Source: JAKAIY01 sp963809385 (GTDB lineage: Bacteria > Chloroflexota > Ktedonobacteria > Ktedonobacterales > JADMIN01). From it: a stretch of 64,000 bases of DNA. The notes beneath the pieces are model-generated. The model saw only the letters and a list, made by a program, of their open reading frames with translations. It was not told the DNA's origin and ran no database searches. Where the stretch lies: contig CAWEJL010000004.1 in assembly GCA_963809385.1 (NCBI GenBank), forward strand, positions 186,001 to 250,000, in the 5' to 3' direction. This document shows, piece by piece, positions 9,865 through 19,384 of this stretch (position 1 is the stretch's first letter; each line of letters begins with the position of its first letter). The position numbers and the translations under genes are program-made.

Positions 9865-10890
9865 TCACACGCCCCAGCGCAGCGCCGGGGTCAGCACGGG
9901 CGCGTCCCACATGCGCGTCAACTCATCATCCAGGCGGAGGAGTGTCACAGAGGAGCCCGCCATCTCCAGTGAGGTGATGTAATTGCCGATCAGATGGCGC
10001 GTAATGGTGACGCCGCGCCCTTTCAGGATACGCGAGACCTCGTTGAACATCACGTACAGCTCGATGAGCGGTGTGCCGCCCATGCCGTTGACGAACGCCA
10101 GCACGGAATCGCCGGATTTGAACGGCAGGTCGTCGAGGATGGGGTTGACGAGCAGTTCGGCGATCTGCGAGGCAGGCGCGAGCTTCATGCGGGTGCGGCC
10201 TGGCTCGCCGTGGATGCCAATGCCAATCTCCATCTCGTCGGCGCCAAGGTCGAAGGTCGGCTTGCCCGCCGCCGGGGTCACGCAGGAGGTCAGCGCCATG
10301 CCCATGCTGCGCGCGCTGGCGTTGACTTTGCGGCAGAGGTCCGCCACCTGCTTGAGTGTCGCACCCGATTCCGCCGCCGCGCCGCAGACCTTCTCGGCCA
10401 GCACGGTCGCGCCGACCCCGCGCCGTCCGGCGGTGTAGAGGCTGTCCTTGACCGCCACATCATCGTCAATCACGACGCTCTCGACCTGGATGTTTTCGGC
10501 CTGTCCTAGCTCGGCGGCCATCTCAAAGTTCATAATGTCGCCGGTATAGTTCTTGACGATGTGCAGCACGCCCGCGCCGCCGTTGACGGCCTTGGTCGCG
10601 GCCAGCATCTGGTCGGGCACAGGCGAGGTGAAGATCGCGCCGGGGCAAGCGGCGTCGAGCATGCCACGCCCGACGAAGCCGCCGTGCATCGGCTCGTGAC
10701 CACTGCCGCCGCCAGAGATCACACCGACCTTGCCGTTGATGGGGGCGTCCTTGCGGACGATGACTTGAAGGTCCACATCAATGCGCAGCAGGTCAGCGTG
10801 GGCCTCCGCCATCCCCAACAGCGCGTCGTGGACGACCGTCTCTGGACGGTTGATCAACTTCTTCATTCGTATCGAGGTAGATGCGCCCAT
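9865..10890 (-). CDS. dhaK: Dihydroxyacetone kinase subunit DhaK (substrate-binding)
   Basis: DhaK binds dihydroxyacetone covalently through a His as a hemiaminal and presents it to DhaL. The product has the family block GVISGGGSGHEPMHGGFVG, then IVKNYTGDIMNFEMA, and EIGIGIHGEPGR, which holds the substrate-binding His. The start at ATG 10890 is preferred over ATG 10866 because GGGAGGAG lies seven bases upstream; the shorter start would begin MKKLINRP as in most homologues. First gene of the minus-strand dha/glp cluster; dhaL and dhaM lie more than 5 kb downstream beyond the glp genes. Confidence 0.94.
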   Translation of the reverse strand: MGASTSIRMKKLINRPETVVHDALLGMAEAHADLLRIDVDLQVIVRKDAPINGKVGVISGGGSGHEPMHGGFVGRGMLDAACPGAIFTSPVPDQMLAATKAVNGGAGVLHIVKNYTGDIMNFEMAAELGQAENIQVESVVIDDDVAVKDSLYTAGRRGVGATVLAEKVCGAAAESGATLKQVADLCRKVNASARSMGMALTSCVTPAAGKPTFDLGADEMEIGIGIHGEPGRTRMKLAPASQIAELLVNPILDDLPFKSGDSVLAFVNGMGGTPLIELYVMFNEVSRILKGRGVTITRHLIGNYITSLEMAGSSVTLLRLDDELTRMWDAPVLTPALRWGV

Positions 10891-11326
10891 TCGCGAACTC
10901 CTCCCGGCGCGTTCCACGCGCTGGCTTTCTGTCAGTCGCTCAGTCGCTCACCGCGCGCTGGCGGGACACCATACGCCGTCTCCCGCAACACACAACACCG
11001 CGTTCCACCCGCTCCATCCAGCGCCATCCTGCCTGGCGCCGGCCTATCCACCTGACAGCCCAGCCTCTTCCGACGGCCTGCTACTGCTCAGCAAGGCGCG
11101 TGCCAGAATCAGGGTTTCCAGGAGCGGCGTCGCCCACGTTCTGACAAACTGGCGGCGGCGCTCCAAAGCGCCTGTGGGCGCGGGTTGTGAGCCATTTCAT
11201 AGTGTGGCGCCGCGCACACTGTCTCGACGTGACTCAGCGCTATACTTTCCGTCAAATAAGGTACCAGGCGTCGCGCCGCTCATGGCAGCATCCGCGAGCG
11301 CCTGGCCTATCCAAGAGGAGAGTGTC
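10891..11326. other. Divergent intergenic region, dhaK / lipoprotein
   Basis: About 436 bases separate divergent genes, so promoters for both the dha/glp cluster and the lipoprotein should lie here. A TATACT hexamer occurs near 11242 on the plus strand without an obvious -35 box. AGAGGAG at 11315-11321 is the lipoprotein ribosome site. No gene-like frame was recognised. Confidence 0.4.
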
Positions 11327-12538
11327 ATGCGTCAGCAATTATCGCGGTGGTGGGCGATCGGTGTAGCGCTGAGCCTGGTGGCGCTGCTGTCAGCCTGCGC
11401 GACGACGAGCGGAGCATCCACAGGAACGGGGACGGGAACGGGGACGGGAGCGGCGAGCGCGACGGCCACCGCGACTTCCGCGGTGGCGGCGACAGCCACG
11501 CCAGTCACCGCGCCGCCCCATGCGTTCGCCTGGCACCAGATTGATTCACATCACGTCCCGCAGATTTGGGCCAGCGTCAACGGCGCGGCGCCGACACAGA
11601 TCACGCATGTCGCGCCGGATGGCTCGGCCTGCGACGATCAGATCGCGTGGAGCCCACCCGTCTTCTCACCCAATCTGACGCACATCGTCGCTTCCATGGG
11701 CAGCTACAACTGTGGCGATGGAAATCTCGCGGGGCGAGTGAGTGTTATTACTGTGTCGAGCGGCAGCGTCTCGACGCTCGGCAGCTCTTATCAGGTTGAC
11801 GCGAGCGAGCGCACGATGGGCTGGCTTGACAACTCCACCATCTGGTTCGCGACGTATAACGGACTCTTCACGTTCTCGCTGACCGGCGGAAATACGACGC
11901 AGCTTAGCGGCCCCTCGACTATCTGGGACGCGGTCGTGCGTGGCTCCACGTTCTACTGGCAGACTTCCTCAACCTCATCATCAGGGAATACCTTTTCAAT
12001 CCGCCGGTACGATCTCAACTCACACACCGTCCTCTCTGGCAGCATCAATCAGGGGATGATGGGCGATTGCCACTGCTCGTCGGGTACCGCGTACGGCCCC
12101 GGCTGGGACGTATCCCACGATGGATCGCATATTGTCTATCAGACGGTGACGCCAAATCTGAGCGCTGGTGGCAGTCTCGTCCTCAAAGGTCTACTACGCC
12201 AACGCGGATGGCTCCGGAGCGACCCAGATCGCTCACGCGCTGGTGGCGACATCTACGGCGCTGCTGCTGTTCTCCTGGGATGGTCAGTGGGTCGCGTTCA
12301 CCGGGGCGATGCCCTCGCCCACGACGCTGACGGCCAGCGTCAACTCCTCCGGTGGCTCCGGCGACCCCACTTTCCACGCCTACACGCCAGATACCTCCAA
12401 CTATCCCGTCTGGAAGTGGGATAACACCCAGTTCTGGGCCACCGCGAGCACGGGCATCGAGCGCTTCAACCGCGCGGTGGTTCTGGCACGATGGGTGTCT
12501 CCGGCGGCCTGAATCCCTGGTACACCATCGGGAGCTAG
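11327..12538 (+). pseudogene. Secreted lipoprotein, TolB/WD40-like propeller (two apparent frameshifts)
   Basis: The N-terminus has a basic start, a hydrophobic stretch and the lipobox LSAC (MRQQLSRWW...VALLSAC), then a Thr/Gly/Ala linker, so the mature protein should be a membrane-anchored lipoprotein. Motifs such as PVFSPNLTHIVAS, YDLNSHTVL and FSWDGQWVAFTG suggest a TolB-like beta-propeller. The frame breaks near 12165: the sensible continuation is SSSKVYYANADGSGATQI one frame over. A second break near 12478 would give GGSGTMGVSGGLNPWYTIGS before TAG 12536. AGAGGAG precedes ATG 11327. Either a recent pseudogene or base errors in the assembly. Confidence 0.65.
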
Positions 12539-12576
12539 CCGCTGGGCGACAGCGATCTCTACAACAACACAACACG

Positions 12577-12609
12577 CGGGGACCAGTCGTGAGGCTGGCC
12601 CCCGTTTTT
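12577..12609 (+). terminator. Rho-independent terminator
   Basis: CGGGG-A-CCAG pairs with CTGG-C-CCCCG around a short loop and is followed by TTTTT at 12605-12609. It lies 38 bases past the repaired stop of the lipoprotein gene, which supports 12538 as the ancestral end. Confidence 0.75.
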
Positions 12610-12651
12610 CATGGGCAGGCGCTGGGGTGGAGCAGCGCGGCGCGTGGCGGG

Positions 12652-13080
12652 CTAGCGCCCCCTGGCGGCGTCGCCACGCAGCGTCATGCAGGTGCTGGTA
12701 GCGCGGGCGACGAGGCTGCCACCCTCATCATAGACATCGCACTCGGCCATGCCAATCGTCCGCCCGGCCTTCACTACCCAGCCCTCGGCGCGCAGCGGCG
12801 AGCGCCAGACCGGCTTGAGGAAGTTGATCTTGATCTCCAGCGTGGTGAAGGTCTCATCATCCTGCAGCGTCGTCCCATAGGCGGCGCCCATCGCGGCGTC
12901 GGCGATGTCGCAGATCACGCCGCCGTGCAGCGTGCCCATCGGGTTACTGTGCCGCGTAGTCGGCTGGAAGGTGACCACCGCCCGGCCATCGCCGCGCTCG
13001 AGCAGGTGGAATCCGATCAGGTCGGCCACCGGGGCAAACGTCAACACAGCCTCTGGCTCGTTCGCGGATGATTGCGCCAT
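12652..13080 (-). CDS. PaaI-family hotdog thioesterase
   Basis: A 142-residue single-domain hotdog protein. The motif HSNPMGTLHGGVICDIADAA matches the PaaI/YbgC acyl-CoA thioesterase pattern (N..G..HGG....D.A), where the conserved Asn/Asp residues activate water against the thioester. LEIKINFLKPV is the usual central strand. GGGAGG stands five bases before ATG 13080. The acyl-CoA substrate is not predictable; aromatic or medium-chain acyl-CoA is typical of the family. Transcribed divergently from dps. Confidence 0.85.
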   Translation of the reverse strand: MAQSSANEPEAVLTFAPVADLIGFHLLERGDGRAVVTFQPTTRHSNPMGTLHGGVICDIADAAMGAAYGTTLQDDETFTTLEIKINFLKPVWRSPLRAEGWVVKAGRTIGMAECDVYDEGGSLVARATSTCMTLRGDAARGR

Positions 13081-13360
13081 GATCGCCTCCCAGGCTCCTC
13101 TCGATCGCTCGCCGCCTCTGTCCGCCGCGCGACGAAGTCAGGCGGATGATGGTGTCCAGTATAGCGCGCCAGCGCCTTACCCGCGCGACGAGTTTGTGAG
13201 CGCCGCGCCAGCGCATGGCGCTCGATGTGGCGCCCCTCCTGCGGAGTGTTTGGGGAGAACGGGCGCGATGGATGCGCCCACTGGGCGGCGGGGACAGCGC
13301 GGCTCTCCTCGCGGCTCTCCTGTCGAAGATGACTTTCAGACACATCAAAGGAGCGTTTCC

Positions 13361-13897
13361 ATGACGACGACTACGAAGCCCGGCAGCCACGCGATAGCTG
13401 GCCATCCCGCGCCCAAGCGGCTGGCCACCCCCACGGATCTCAAGCCCGCCGAGGCGCAGGCGATCGTTGAAGCCATCAACCCGCTCGTCGCCGGCAATTT
13501 CGCGCTCTACGTCAAAACCAAGAACTACCACTGGCATCTCTCCGGCCCGCACTTCCGCGACTACCACCTGCTGTTCGATGAGCAGGCGGAGCAGATCTTC
13601 GACGCGATTGACGTGATGGCCGAGCGCGTGCGGCGCATCGGCGGGACGACGATCCGCAGCCTCTCGCACATCCAGAAGCTCTCGCCGGTGCATGACGACA
13701 ACGATGACGAGGTATCGGCGCACGAGATGCTGCGCCGCCTGCTCGACGATAACCAGACCGTCGCGCGCGCGCTGCGGCATGCCATCGAGGTCTGCGACCA
13801 CAACCGCGACATGGTGACAAGCAACGCGCTGGAGGAAATCCTCGACCTGACCGAGAAGCGCGTCTGGTTCCTCTACGAGGCCATGCAGAGCGCCTAA
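13361..13897 (+). CDS. dps: Dps-family DNA-binding ferritin-like protein
   Basis: Forms a 12-subunit shell that oxidises and stores iron and protects DNA. The 178-residue protein has the ferroxidase signature NYHWHLSGPHFRDYHLLFDE, with His, Asp and Glu ligands shared between subunits, followed by the helix DAIDVMAERVRRIGG. Ser/Thr/Lys-rich residues at the N-terminus may be the DNA-binding tail. AAAGGAG lies 8-14 bases before ATG 13361, so the upstream open frame was not used. The C-terminal helix IEVCDHNRDMVTSNALEEIL is typical. Confidence 0.92.
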   Translation: MTTTTKPGSHAIAGHPAPKRLATPTDLKPAEAQAIVEAINPLVAGNFALYVKTKNYHWHLSGPHFRDYHLLFDEQAEQIFDAIDVMAERVRRIGGTTIRSLSHIQKLSPVHDDNDDEVSAHEMLRRLLDDNQTVARALRHAIEVCDHNRDMVTSNALEEILDLTEKRVWFLYEAMQSA

Positions 13898-14032
13898 GCG
13901 CGCCAGCCGCTCCACCTACATCACGCCGCCGCCGGAAGGGAAACCGCCCTTCTGGTGGCGGCGCGTCTTTCGCTCCCGCGCCGCGATACAGGCCGTTCCG
14001 GCCATACCGCTGCGCTCCGCTGGGCTGTCGCG

Positions 14033-14038
14033 TATAAT
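14033..14038 (+). promoter_or_regulatory. Consensus -10 box (TATAAT)
   Basis: TATAAT at 14033-14038 is a perfect -10 hexamer in a GC-rich setting, 47 bases before the GTG start of the next gene. I see no clear -35 element. Confidence 0.45.
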
Positions 14039-14084
14039 GACGCCAGCCATAGCGGGGTGGAGACGGAAATTAGGAGTGTGTCGA

Positions 14085-15863
14085 GTGGCAGAGCCGAAAG
14101 ACTTCCGGCGCGCGGAGCGCAGCGGAGCCCTCCCCAACGCGCCGCGCGCTTCGGGGGATGCGGGTGAAGAGCAGCACGAAGCGGGCACGCGCGAGGTCGA
14201 GATGTACATCCGGACCTACCAGTCGCTGCTTCGTAGCTCCGGTGAGGTGGGCCTCAAGGCGCTGGTCCAGGCGCACTACAACATTGACTCCGTGCTGCAC
14301 CCCAACGCGCGCTCCAGCGATCCCGACATGTCGGCCTTCATCTACACGATGCTGCGGCTGCCCAGCGTGATTGTCAATTGCTCGCGCGTGCTGCTGGGCC
14401 AGTCAGATGAGGTGTTCGCCCAGCACGGCTTCCAGGTGGAGCAGTGGCAGGCGATTACGGCGTCCGCGCGGCGGCGCAAGTGGTTCTTCGATGGCAAGAA
14501 CACGCTCGCCGTCTACATCGCCAGCGTCAGCGACACGGACGACATCGTGCCTACCCTGGTCGGCCTGCAGATCGAGTGGAACAAGTTTCACTGGCTGCTC
14601 AACGCCGACCCGACGACGATGCAGCTGCTAGAGAGCCGCGTCGAGCGCTCCTCCCCGGTCTACGCCGAGATTAGCAAGGTCGTGCGCGAGCGGCTGCACG
14701 TCTCGCTTGAAGACTGGCGGCGGCTGGAGGTCATGTGGGGCGACAACGTCTGGACGAACCTGCTGGCGCTGGGCAAAGAGCGCAAGAACTTCACGCTGCG
14801 CATGCTGGGCGGCTCGCACGTCGGCTTCGTGCGCTCCACGCGCAAGTGGTGGACGCCGGTCACCAAGCTGCTGGATGACGCGCGCTTGCAGCGCCGCCCG
14901 ATTTACTTCGTCTCCAGCAACTCGCACAGCCTGGCCAACATGCTCTCCGGCGTCGCGCGGCGGCGCGAGGAGGAGTTGACGCGCTTCGCGCTGGCGGGCG
15001 CCGATAGCTTCCTGGCGGATGAGGGGCGCAAGCTCAAAGAGGGCAAGGCGCCGGGCAACTGGCAGAACTTCCTCTACTACACCGCCCGCGAGTACATGAA
15101 GACACCCGCCGGGCAGGGCTTCGCGCGCAGCAAGCCGGTGGAGGAGCAGGAGCGCGGCATCTGGCATGTGGGCGCGCGGCAGGGGCTAGAGCTTGATGTG
15201 CAGGTCTTCGATCTCTCCAAGATTCGCCCCGACGACCTCGACCCGCGTGTGCGTGTGCCGGGCGTCGAGCGGCTGGCCGACGCGCGCGGCGTCATCATCA
15301 ACATCGACTATCCGCTGGGGATGGCCGCCTATCGCGTGCTGCGCGAGGTGCTGGAGAACCTGATCCAGGTGAAGGGCATCTACATCCTGGGCAAAGCGGC
15401 GACGCTCAACGGCAGCATCGGCGACGTGATGATCTCCAATGTCGTGCTGGACGAGCACAGCCTGAACACCTACTGGCTCGATAACCCCTTCACGGCGGCG
15501 GAAGTTGGCGCCAACCTGGTCTATGGCGCCGTGCTCGACAATCAGCGCGCCGTCTCCTCGAAGGGCACCTTCCTGCAGAACCGCGCCTACCTGGACTTCT
15601 ACTATCGCGCCAACTACAGCGTGGTGGAGATGGAGTCCGGCCCGTACCTGGACGCGGTCTACGAGAGCCTCTACATGACGCGCTATCCGACCGGCGAGAA
15701 CATCAACTTCGCCCGGCTGCCGTTCGACCTGGGCATGATCCACTACGCCTCGGACACACCCTACACGCGCGGCAAGAACCTCGGCGCGGGCAGCCTCTCG
15801 TACTACGGCATGGACTCGACCTACGCCGCGACGACCGCTATCGTCGCGGCGCATCCTCGATAG
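14085..15863 (+). CDS. Large protein with nucleosidase/phosphorylase-like C-terminal region
   Basis: The product is about 592 residues from GTG 14085, chosen because TAGGAG (14071-14076) lies 8 bases upstream; ATG 14202 is an alternative. I cannot name it firmly; it may be a DUF6909 member. The N-terminal two-thirds is helical with no known motif. The C-terminal third (about residues 395-540) looks like a PNP/UDP-phosphorylase or AMP-nucleosidase fold: GIYILGKAATLNGSIGDVMI resembles the glycine-rich phosphate/ribose region, and YSVVEMESGPYLDAV contains the EMES motif whose Glu contacts ribose. No signal peptide. A nucleotide-salvage or nucleotide-cleaving role is possible but inferred. Confidence 0.7.
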   Translation: MAEPKDFRRAERSGALPNAPRASGDAGEEQHEAGTREVEMYIRTYQSLLRSSGEVGLKALVQAHYNIDSVLHPNARSSDPDMSAFIYTMLRLPSVIVNCSRVLLGQSDEVFAQHGFQVEQWQAITASARRRKWFFDGKNTLAVYIASVSDTDDIVPTLVGLQIEWNKFHWLLNADPTTMQLLESRVERSSPVYAEISKVVRERLHVSLEDWRRLEVMWGDNVWTNLLALGKERKNFTLRMLGGSHVGFVRSTRKWWTPVTKLLDDARLQRRPIYFVSSNSHSLANMLSGVARRREEELTRFALAGADSFLADEGRKLKEGKAPGNWQNFLYYTAREYMKTPAGQGFARSKPVEEQERGIWHVGARQGLELDVQVFDLSKIRPDDLDPRVRVPGVERLADARGVIINIDYPLGMAAYRVLREVLENLIQVKGIYILGKAATLNGSIGDVMISNVVLDEHSLNTYWLDNPFTAAEVGANLVYGAVLDNQRAVSSKGTFLQNRAYLDFYYRANYSVVEMESGPYLDAVYESLYMTRYPTGENINFARLPFDLGMIHYASDTPYTRGKNLGAGSLSYYGMDSTYAATTAIVAAHPR

Positions 15864-16009
15864 CGAGCTCGGCGGCGTGCGTGGTGACGCGGTCGCCCGC
15901 GCGGAGGCCATCCGCCTGCGCCGCGGGGCGGGCGACGGCCACGCGCCAGCGGCAGGGCGCGGGCGGGCGTAAGCGACGCTCTGCCGCGCTCAACCGAGCC
16001 GAACCATCG

Positions 16010-16220
16010 GTGGGCCACGTCACCGCCACCCAGCTCTACGGCCCCTATGGCGGCGTGCGCTACCAGAACGGCTCCCTGCCCGGCACGCGCGCCTACACCG
16101 GTCAGCGCGCCGACGCCGCCACCGGGCTGGACTATTACAACGCCCGCTACTACGATCCCATCGCCAGCCAGTTCACCAGCGCCGATACGACGCTGGCCGG
16201 CGGACTCAACCGCTACGCCG
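16010..16220 (+). pseudogene. Rhs/YD-repeat core fragment A
   Basis: The translation VTATQLYGPYGGVRYQNGSL, then TRAYTGQRADAATGLDYYNA, then RYYDPIASQFTSADT and AGGLNRYA is the conserved end of an Rhs/YD-repeat core (the hyperconserved motif before the variable toxin tip). It starts abruptly about 150 bases after the preceding gene and stops at NRYA, where the tip should begin. No upstream core or start codon is present, so it is a stranded fragment. Confidence 0.8.
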
Positions 16221-16320
16221 CGTCTGCGGTGCGCCGCCAAAGGATCTGTCACTAGGCGGAACCGTGTTGCACGTGAACCGTCGGATTCCGTGGCCGTAGG
16301 CGCCACGAGGAGTTTTGCCC

Positions 16321-16773
16321 GTGGACGAGCAAGCAGAGCACTGTATTCCGTGGAACCCCATTCCGCACGAGTATAATCGGTTGTCAGACCTTGGGATCAC
16401 CAATTTTGGCGAGATTGGCGTTGAGAGGACGGAGGGGGTGGCGTGTATTATTCACTCATTCCCGCCCGACGCCGCGCCTCGACGTCGCCACCGATGGAGA
16501 ATCTTCTTCCGGGGGACTTGGGCCTTTCGACTTCGCCCCGTCGTATTTGGTGAGTGGCCTGAGGCTTTGCCGATAACGCTGCCACCCAAGTCATGGTCCA
16601 TCTCAGGAAACAGGCGGGTTGCCCTCTGGGAGATTACCTCATCCGCCTATGTGGCGCAAAGCGTTGATCCCGGAGACCGAGATGAAGCCCACCATTATGT
16701 CCTTATGAATCACGACATGGCCTACGAAGTGATCGCCGTTGATCTACCGCGTCGAAGACCTTGGGGAGTATGA
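16321..16773 (+). CDS. Candidate orphan Rhs-associated immunity protein
   Basis: About 150 residues from GTG 16321, with GAGGAG seven bases upstream (TTG 16315 is possible). Not recognised as a named family. The C-terminal half, RVALWEITSSAYVAQS and HHYVLMNHDMAYEVIAVD, resembles small soluble immunity-type proteins in which a W-E-I-x-S-S segment precedes a Tyr-rich strand. The middle (about 16450-16530) is strongly basic and another frame there also reads sensibly (VYYSLIPARRR), so two compensating indels may be present. It lies directly after Rhs fragment A, the usual place for an immunity gene whose toxin tip has been lost. Confidence 0.45.
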   Translation: MDEQAEHCIPWNPIPHEYNRLSDLGITNFGEIGVERTEGVACIIHSFPPDAAPRRRHRWRIFFRGTWAFRLRPVVFGEWPEALPITLPPKSWSISGNRRVALWEITSSAYVAQSVDPGDRDEAHHYVLMNHDMAYEVIAVDLPRRRPWGV

Positions 16774-16959
16774 GAGCCCGACACGTCCGTGACTGGGCCT
16801 GCGAGAGGAGTCAGCGAACCCACGCTGTGGTGGTAGGCGCGCCGCAGGCGCCCACGGCAGCACGTCCCTCTACAGGAGGGCTTTTGCCGGCGACACCCTC
16901 GACCGACGGACGACTCGCCCGGCAGGCGCTGGCCCTGATGGCGACACAGCGGCGGCGAG

Positions 16960-18305
16960 CACGACTGAAGGCTACACCTACGGCGACAGCGCGCACGCCG
17001 ATGCGGCGACGGCGATCGGCTCCAACTGGACGGCCAGCTACGACACCAACGGCGACCTGCTCTGTCGCGCCGCGACCAGCGCGACGACTTGCGCGGGCAC
17101 GCAAACCGGCGCGCAACTCAGCTACGACAACGAAGGACAGCTGACCAGTTGGCAAAACGCGCCTAGCAGCCCCACCAGCACCGACACCTTCCTCTACGAT
17201 GGAGAAGGCAAGCGCGTCGAGCAGGTGGCAACGAATAACGGAACCACAGCTACCACTCGCCTATGTTGGCGGTCTGGAGGAAATCACCACCAGTGGGTCG
17301 AATACGACCACGACAGCGTACTACGGCGGGATCGCGCTGAGCGTCAATGGCGCGCTCAGCTACATGCTCAGCGATGGGCTAGGTAGCGTCTCGGCAAGTG
17401 TGAGTAGCGGCGGCAGTGTCACCGCGATCCAACTCTATGGGCCGTACGGGGCGGTGCGCTATAGCAGCGGGACGCTACCAACGAGCTATGGCTACACGGG
17501 GCAGCGAGCCGATTCGGCGACGGGGTTGGACTACTACACCGCACGATATCTTGATCCTGTTGCAGGTCTGTTCATCAGCGGGGATACGACGCTGGCGGGT
17601 GGATTGAACCGCTTTGCATACGTAGAGGGCAATCCTGAGACTTGGACAGATCCAACGGGTCATTCTCCAGAGGGTGGGACTTACAAGCACAAAGGATTGC
17701 TCGAACAATTGCGCGATTGTAAGAATGATCCAGGGAGATGCATACGCCAAGTAGTAATCGGAGTAGCAGCGGGTTACGAACTCGCAAAGGGCCTTCTCGG
17801 CATCGGAAGTGGGGTTGATATTCGAAGAGATATCCCTGAAGCGCCTCCAGTGCAAGTGACGACTACCGCACCTGGTGGGTCAGACGAGCCTAAGCTAGCA
17901 CTACCGGAGGGTGGTAGCTGTGGTCCTGTGGTTGTAATCGTGTGCGATCCTCCCGCTAACAGTGAACCTACATCAAACGCGCCAACAGGTAGCGCCTCGA
18001 CATCACCGAATAAACCAGGAAATGGCTCAAATGCGCCTGCATTTGGGACGAGTAGCGCTCCTGGTTTCGGGCCTCAACAACATTGGGGGCGGGGTTATTC
18101 ACCAGGCTCTGCTGGGTCAGAGGGAACCTCTAGCGGAGGAACTACAAGTGGAAGCTCGAGTACATCTCCAGCTTGGTCATTCTCTTTGCCTGATTGGGTG
18201 GCTCCTGTTGCAGTTACCGTCGCTGCCGTGGTAGTCGTGGCAGTAGTGATAATAGCGTGTCCTGAGTGCGTAATAGGAGCCGGAGTGGCGGCAGCTTTCT
18301 TTTAG
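16960..18305 (+). pseudogene. Rhs/YD-repeat fragment B with variable C-terminal tail
   Basis: The first frame gives YTYGDSAHADAATAIGSNW, then GAQLSYDNEGQLTSWQ and FLYDGEGKRVEQVATNNG. At about 17250 an apparent extra base moves the frame to YVGGLEEITTSG and LSDGLGSVSASVSSGG, then the core end YTGQRADSATGLDYYTARYL and GGLNRFAYVEGNPETWTDPT. After this core boundary comes a roughly 220-residue tail unlike the core: a Ser/Thr/Pro/Gly-rich linker and a terminal hydrophobic segment (VAVTVAAVVVVAVVIIACPE). The tail is much richer in A+T. No toxin motif was identified. Without the 5' core it is probably not a complete Rhs protein. Confidence 0.75.
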
Positions 18306-18328
18306 CCTGACCAAGACAGCAACAGATA

Positions 18329-18376
18329 GCAAGCAGTGAGCTTTGAGTAGACACGTACGCATCGCTCACTGCTTGC
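18329..18376 (+). terminator. 13-bp perfect hairpin after the Rhs tail
   Basis: GCAAGCAGTGAGC (18329-18341) pairs perfectly with GCTCACTGCTTGC (18364-18376), 23 bases past the tail stop, followed by GTTGTT. It may end transcription of the Rhs tail or be a recombination-associated palindrome, because it lies exactly between tail and partner gene. Confidence 0.5.
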
Positions 18377-18467
18377 GTTGTTATCACAATCTCGGTTACT
18401 GCGCACAAATATTGGGGAACGGGTACAATTCAATTCGCTTCCCATACAAAAGCTACAGGAGCTGGAT

Positions 18468-19331
18468 ATGTCGCAACTCGCTGATGATTTTCGTCTCCAT
18501 GCGTGTCGAAATCTTGATGAAAGCAAGTTCGAGTTTGTGCTGCAGCAAAGTGACCTCGCGCTTGCCTTTGAACCTGAGGCGAACGATTTGTTGGCATTCA
18601 AGGCTGAAGCTTTGCTTGGTCTAGAGCGCTATGATGAAGCGCTTGGTATAGCGACCCGACTTGTACATCAAAATGCCGATTCAGCAGCGTATTGGCTCTT
18701 GCTCTGTCGCGCGCTTCGTGGACTGGGTTATGAAGACCTCGCCTTGCGTACAAATGCATATGCCGCTGATCATTTCGCATCGGATTTTGAGACAGATCGA
18801 TTCCGTGGTGATACCTTGTTCGCCAGTGAACGATTTGAGGAGGCGAATGCTGCATATGAGACGACACTGCAGCGATTTGGGCAAAAACCGCAAGCATGGG
18901 AAATCTGGTACAACTCTGCCACCTGCTTGAAGAATCTCGGACGCCAATCTGAAGCGAGAGATGCGGATCGCCACGCGTTACGCCTACTCCAGCAACTTCT
19001 TGCATTAGGCGAAAGCTATACAGAGAAACAACATGCAGCGCTTCTGAGTTCTTTGGGTATCCTCTATTTTCGTCTAAATCAGTTTGCTCAAGCTGAGCGT
19101 GCGTTTTCTGACTCCTTTGTTGTTAGTGGACATGGGGCTGCAGCATATTGGTATGCGCAAACTCTTCGTGCGCAAGGGAAAAAGCTTGGCGTGGTACTTA
19201 CCTTGCCATGGGTGCTCCGTAACTCTTGGAATGAGGATCACGGGAGACGAACGATGCGTTCTCGGATGCTCAAACAGCGTGCAGTAATTTTGCCAGACAC
19301 CATTCAACACATTGAATCACTCATTTCGTGA
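18468..19331 (+). CDS. TPR-repeat protein linked to the Rhs tail
   Basis: The 287-residue product starts at ATG 18468, with AGGAG six bases upstream. It contains several tetratricopeptide-like helical pairs, for example DLLAFKAEALLGLERYDEAL, AAYWLLLCRALRGLGYEDLA and LSSLGILYFRLNQFAQAERA; no signal peptide or membrane segment. Its codon use is clearly more A+T-rich than the flanking chromosome and matches the Rhs tail just upstream, so tail and TPR gene were probably acquired together. Position suggests an immunity or chaperone role for that tail; the family itself gives only protein binding. Confidence 0.7.
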   Translation: MSQLADDFRLHACRNLDESKFEFVLQQSDLALAFEPEANDLLAFKAEALLGLERYDEALGIATRLVHQNADSAAYWLLLCRALRGLGYEDLALRTNAYAADHFASDFETDRFRGDTLFASERFEEANAAYETTLQRFGQKPQAWEIWYNSATCLKNLGRQSEARDADRHALRLLQQLLALGESYTEKQHAALLSSLGILYFRLNQFAQAERAFSDSFVVSGHGAAAYWYAQTLRAQGKKLGVVLTLPWVLRNSWNEDHGRRTMRSRMLKQRAVILPDTIQHIESLIS

Positions 19332-19360
19332 CAGTATTTATCAATGCGCCCTGTGTTTAG

Positions 19361-19384
19361 TGAGCAATAAATGTTAATTGCTCA
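19361..19384 (+). terminator. Hairpin downstream of the TPR gene
   Basis: TGAGCAAT pairs with ATTGCTCA around an 8-base A/T-rich loop, 30 bases past the stop. No T-run follows, so it is a weak terminator candidate. The remaining stretch to 19547 is A+T-rich with no gene seen. Confidence 0.4.

Noticed and set aside
15838..16029. Minus-strand 63-residue frame (CRWRVAVARPAAQADG...)
   Set aside because: It is antisense to the end of the previous gene and Rhs fragment A, has no ribosome site and matches no family I know.
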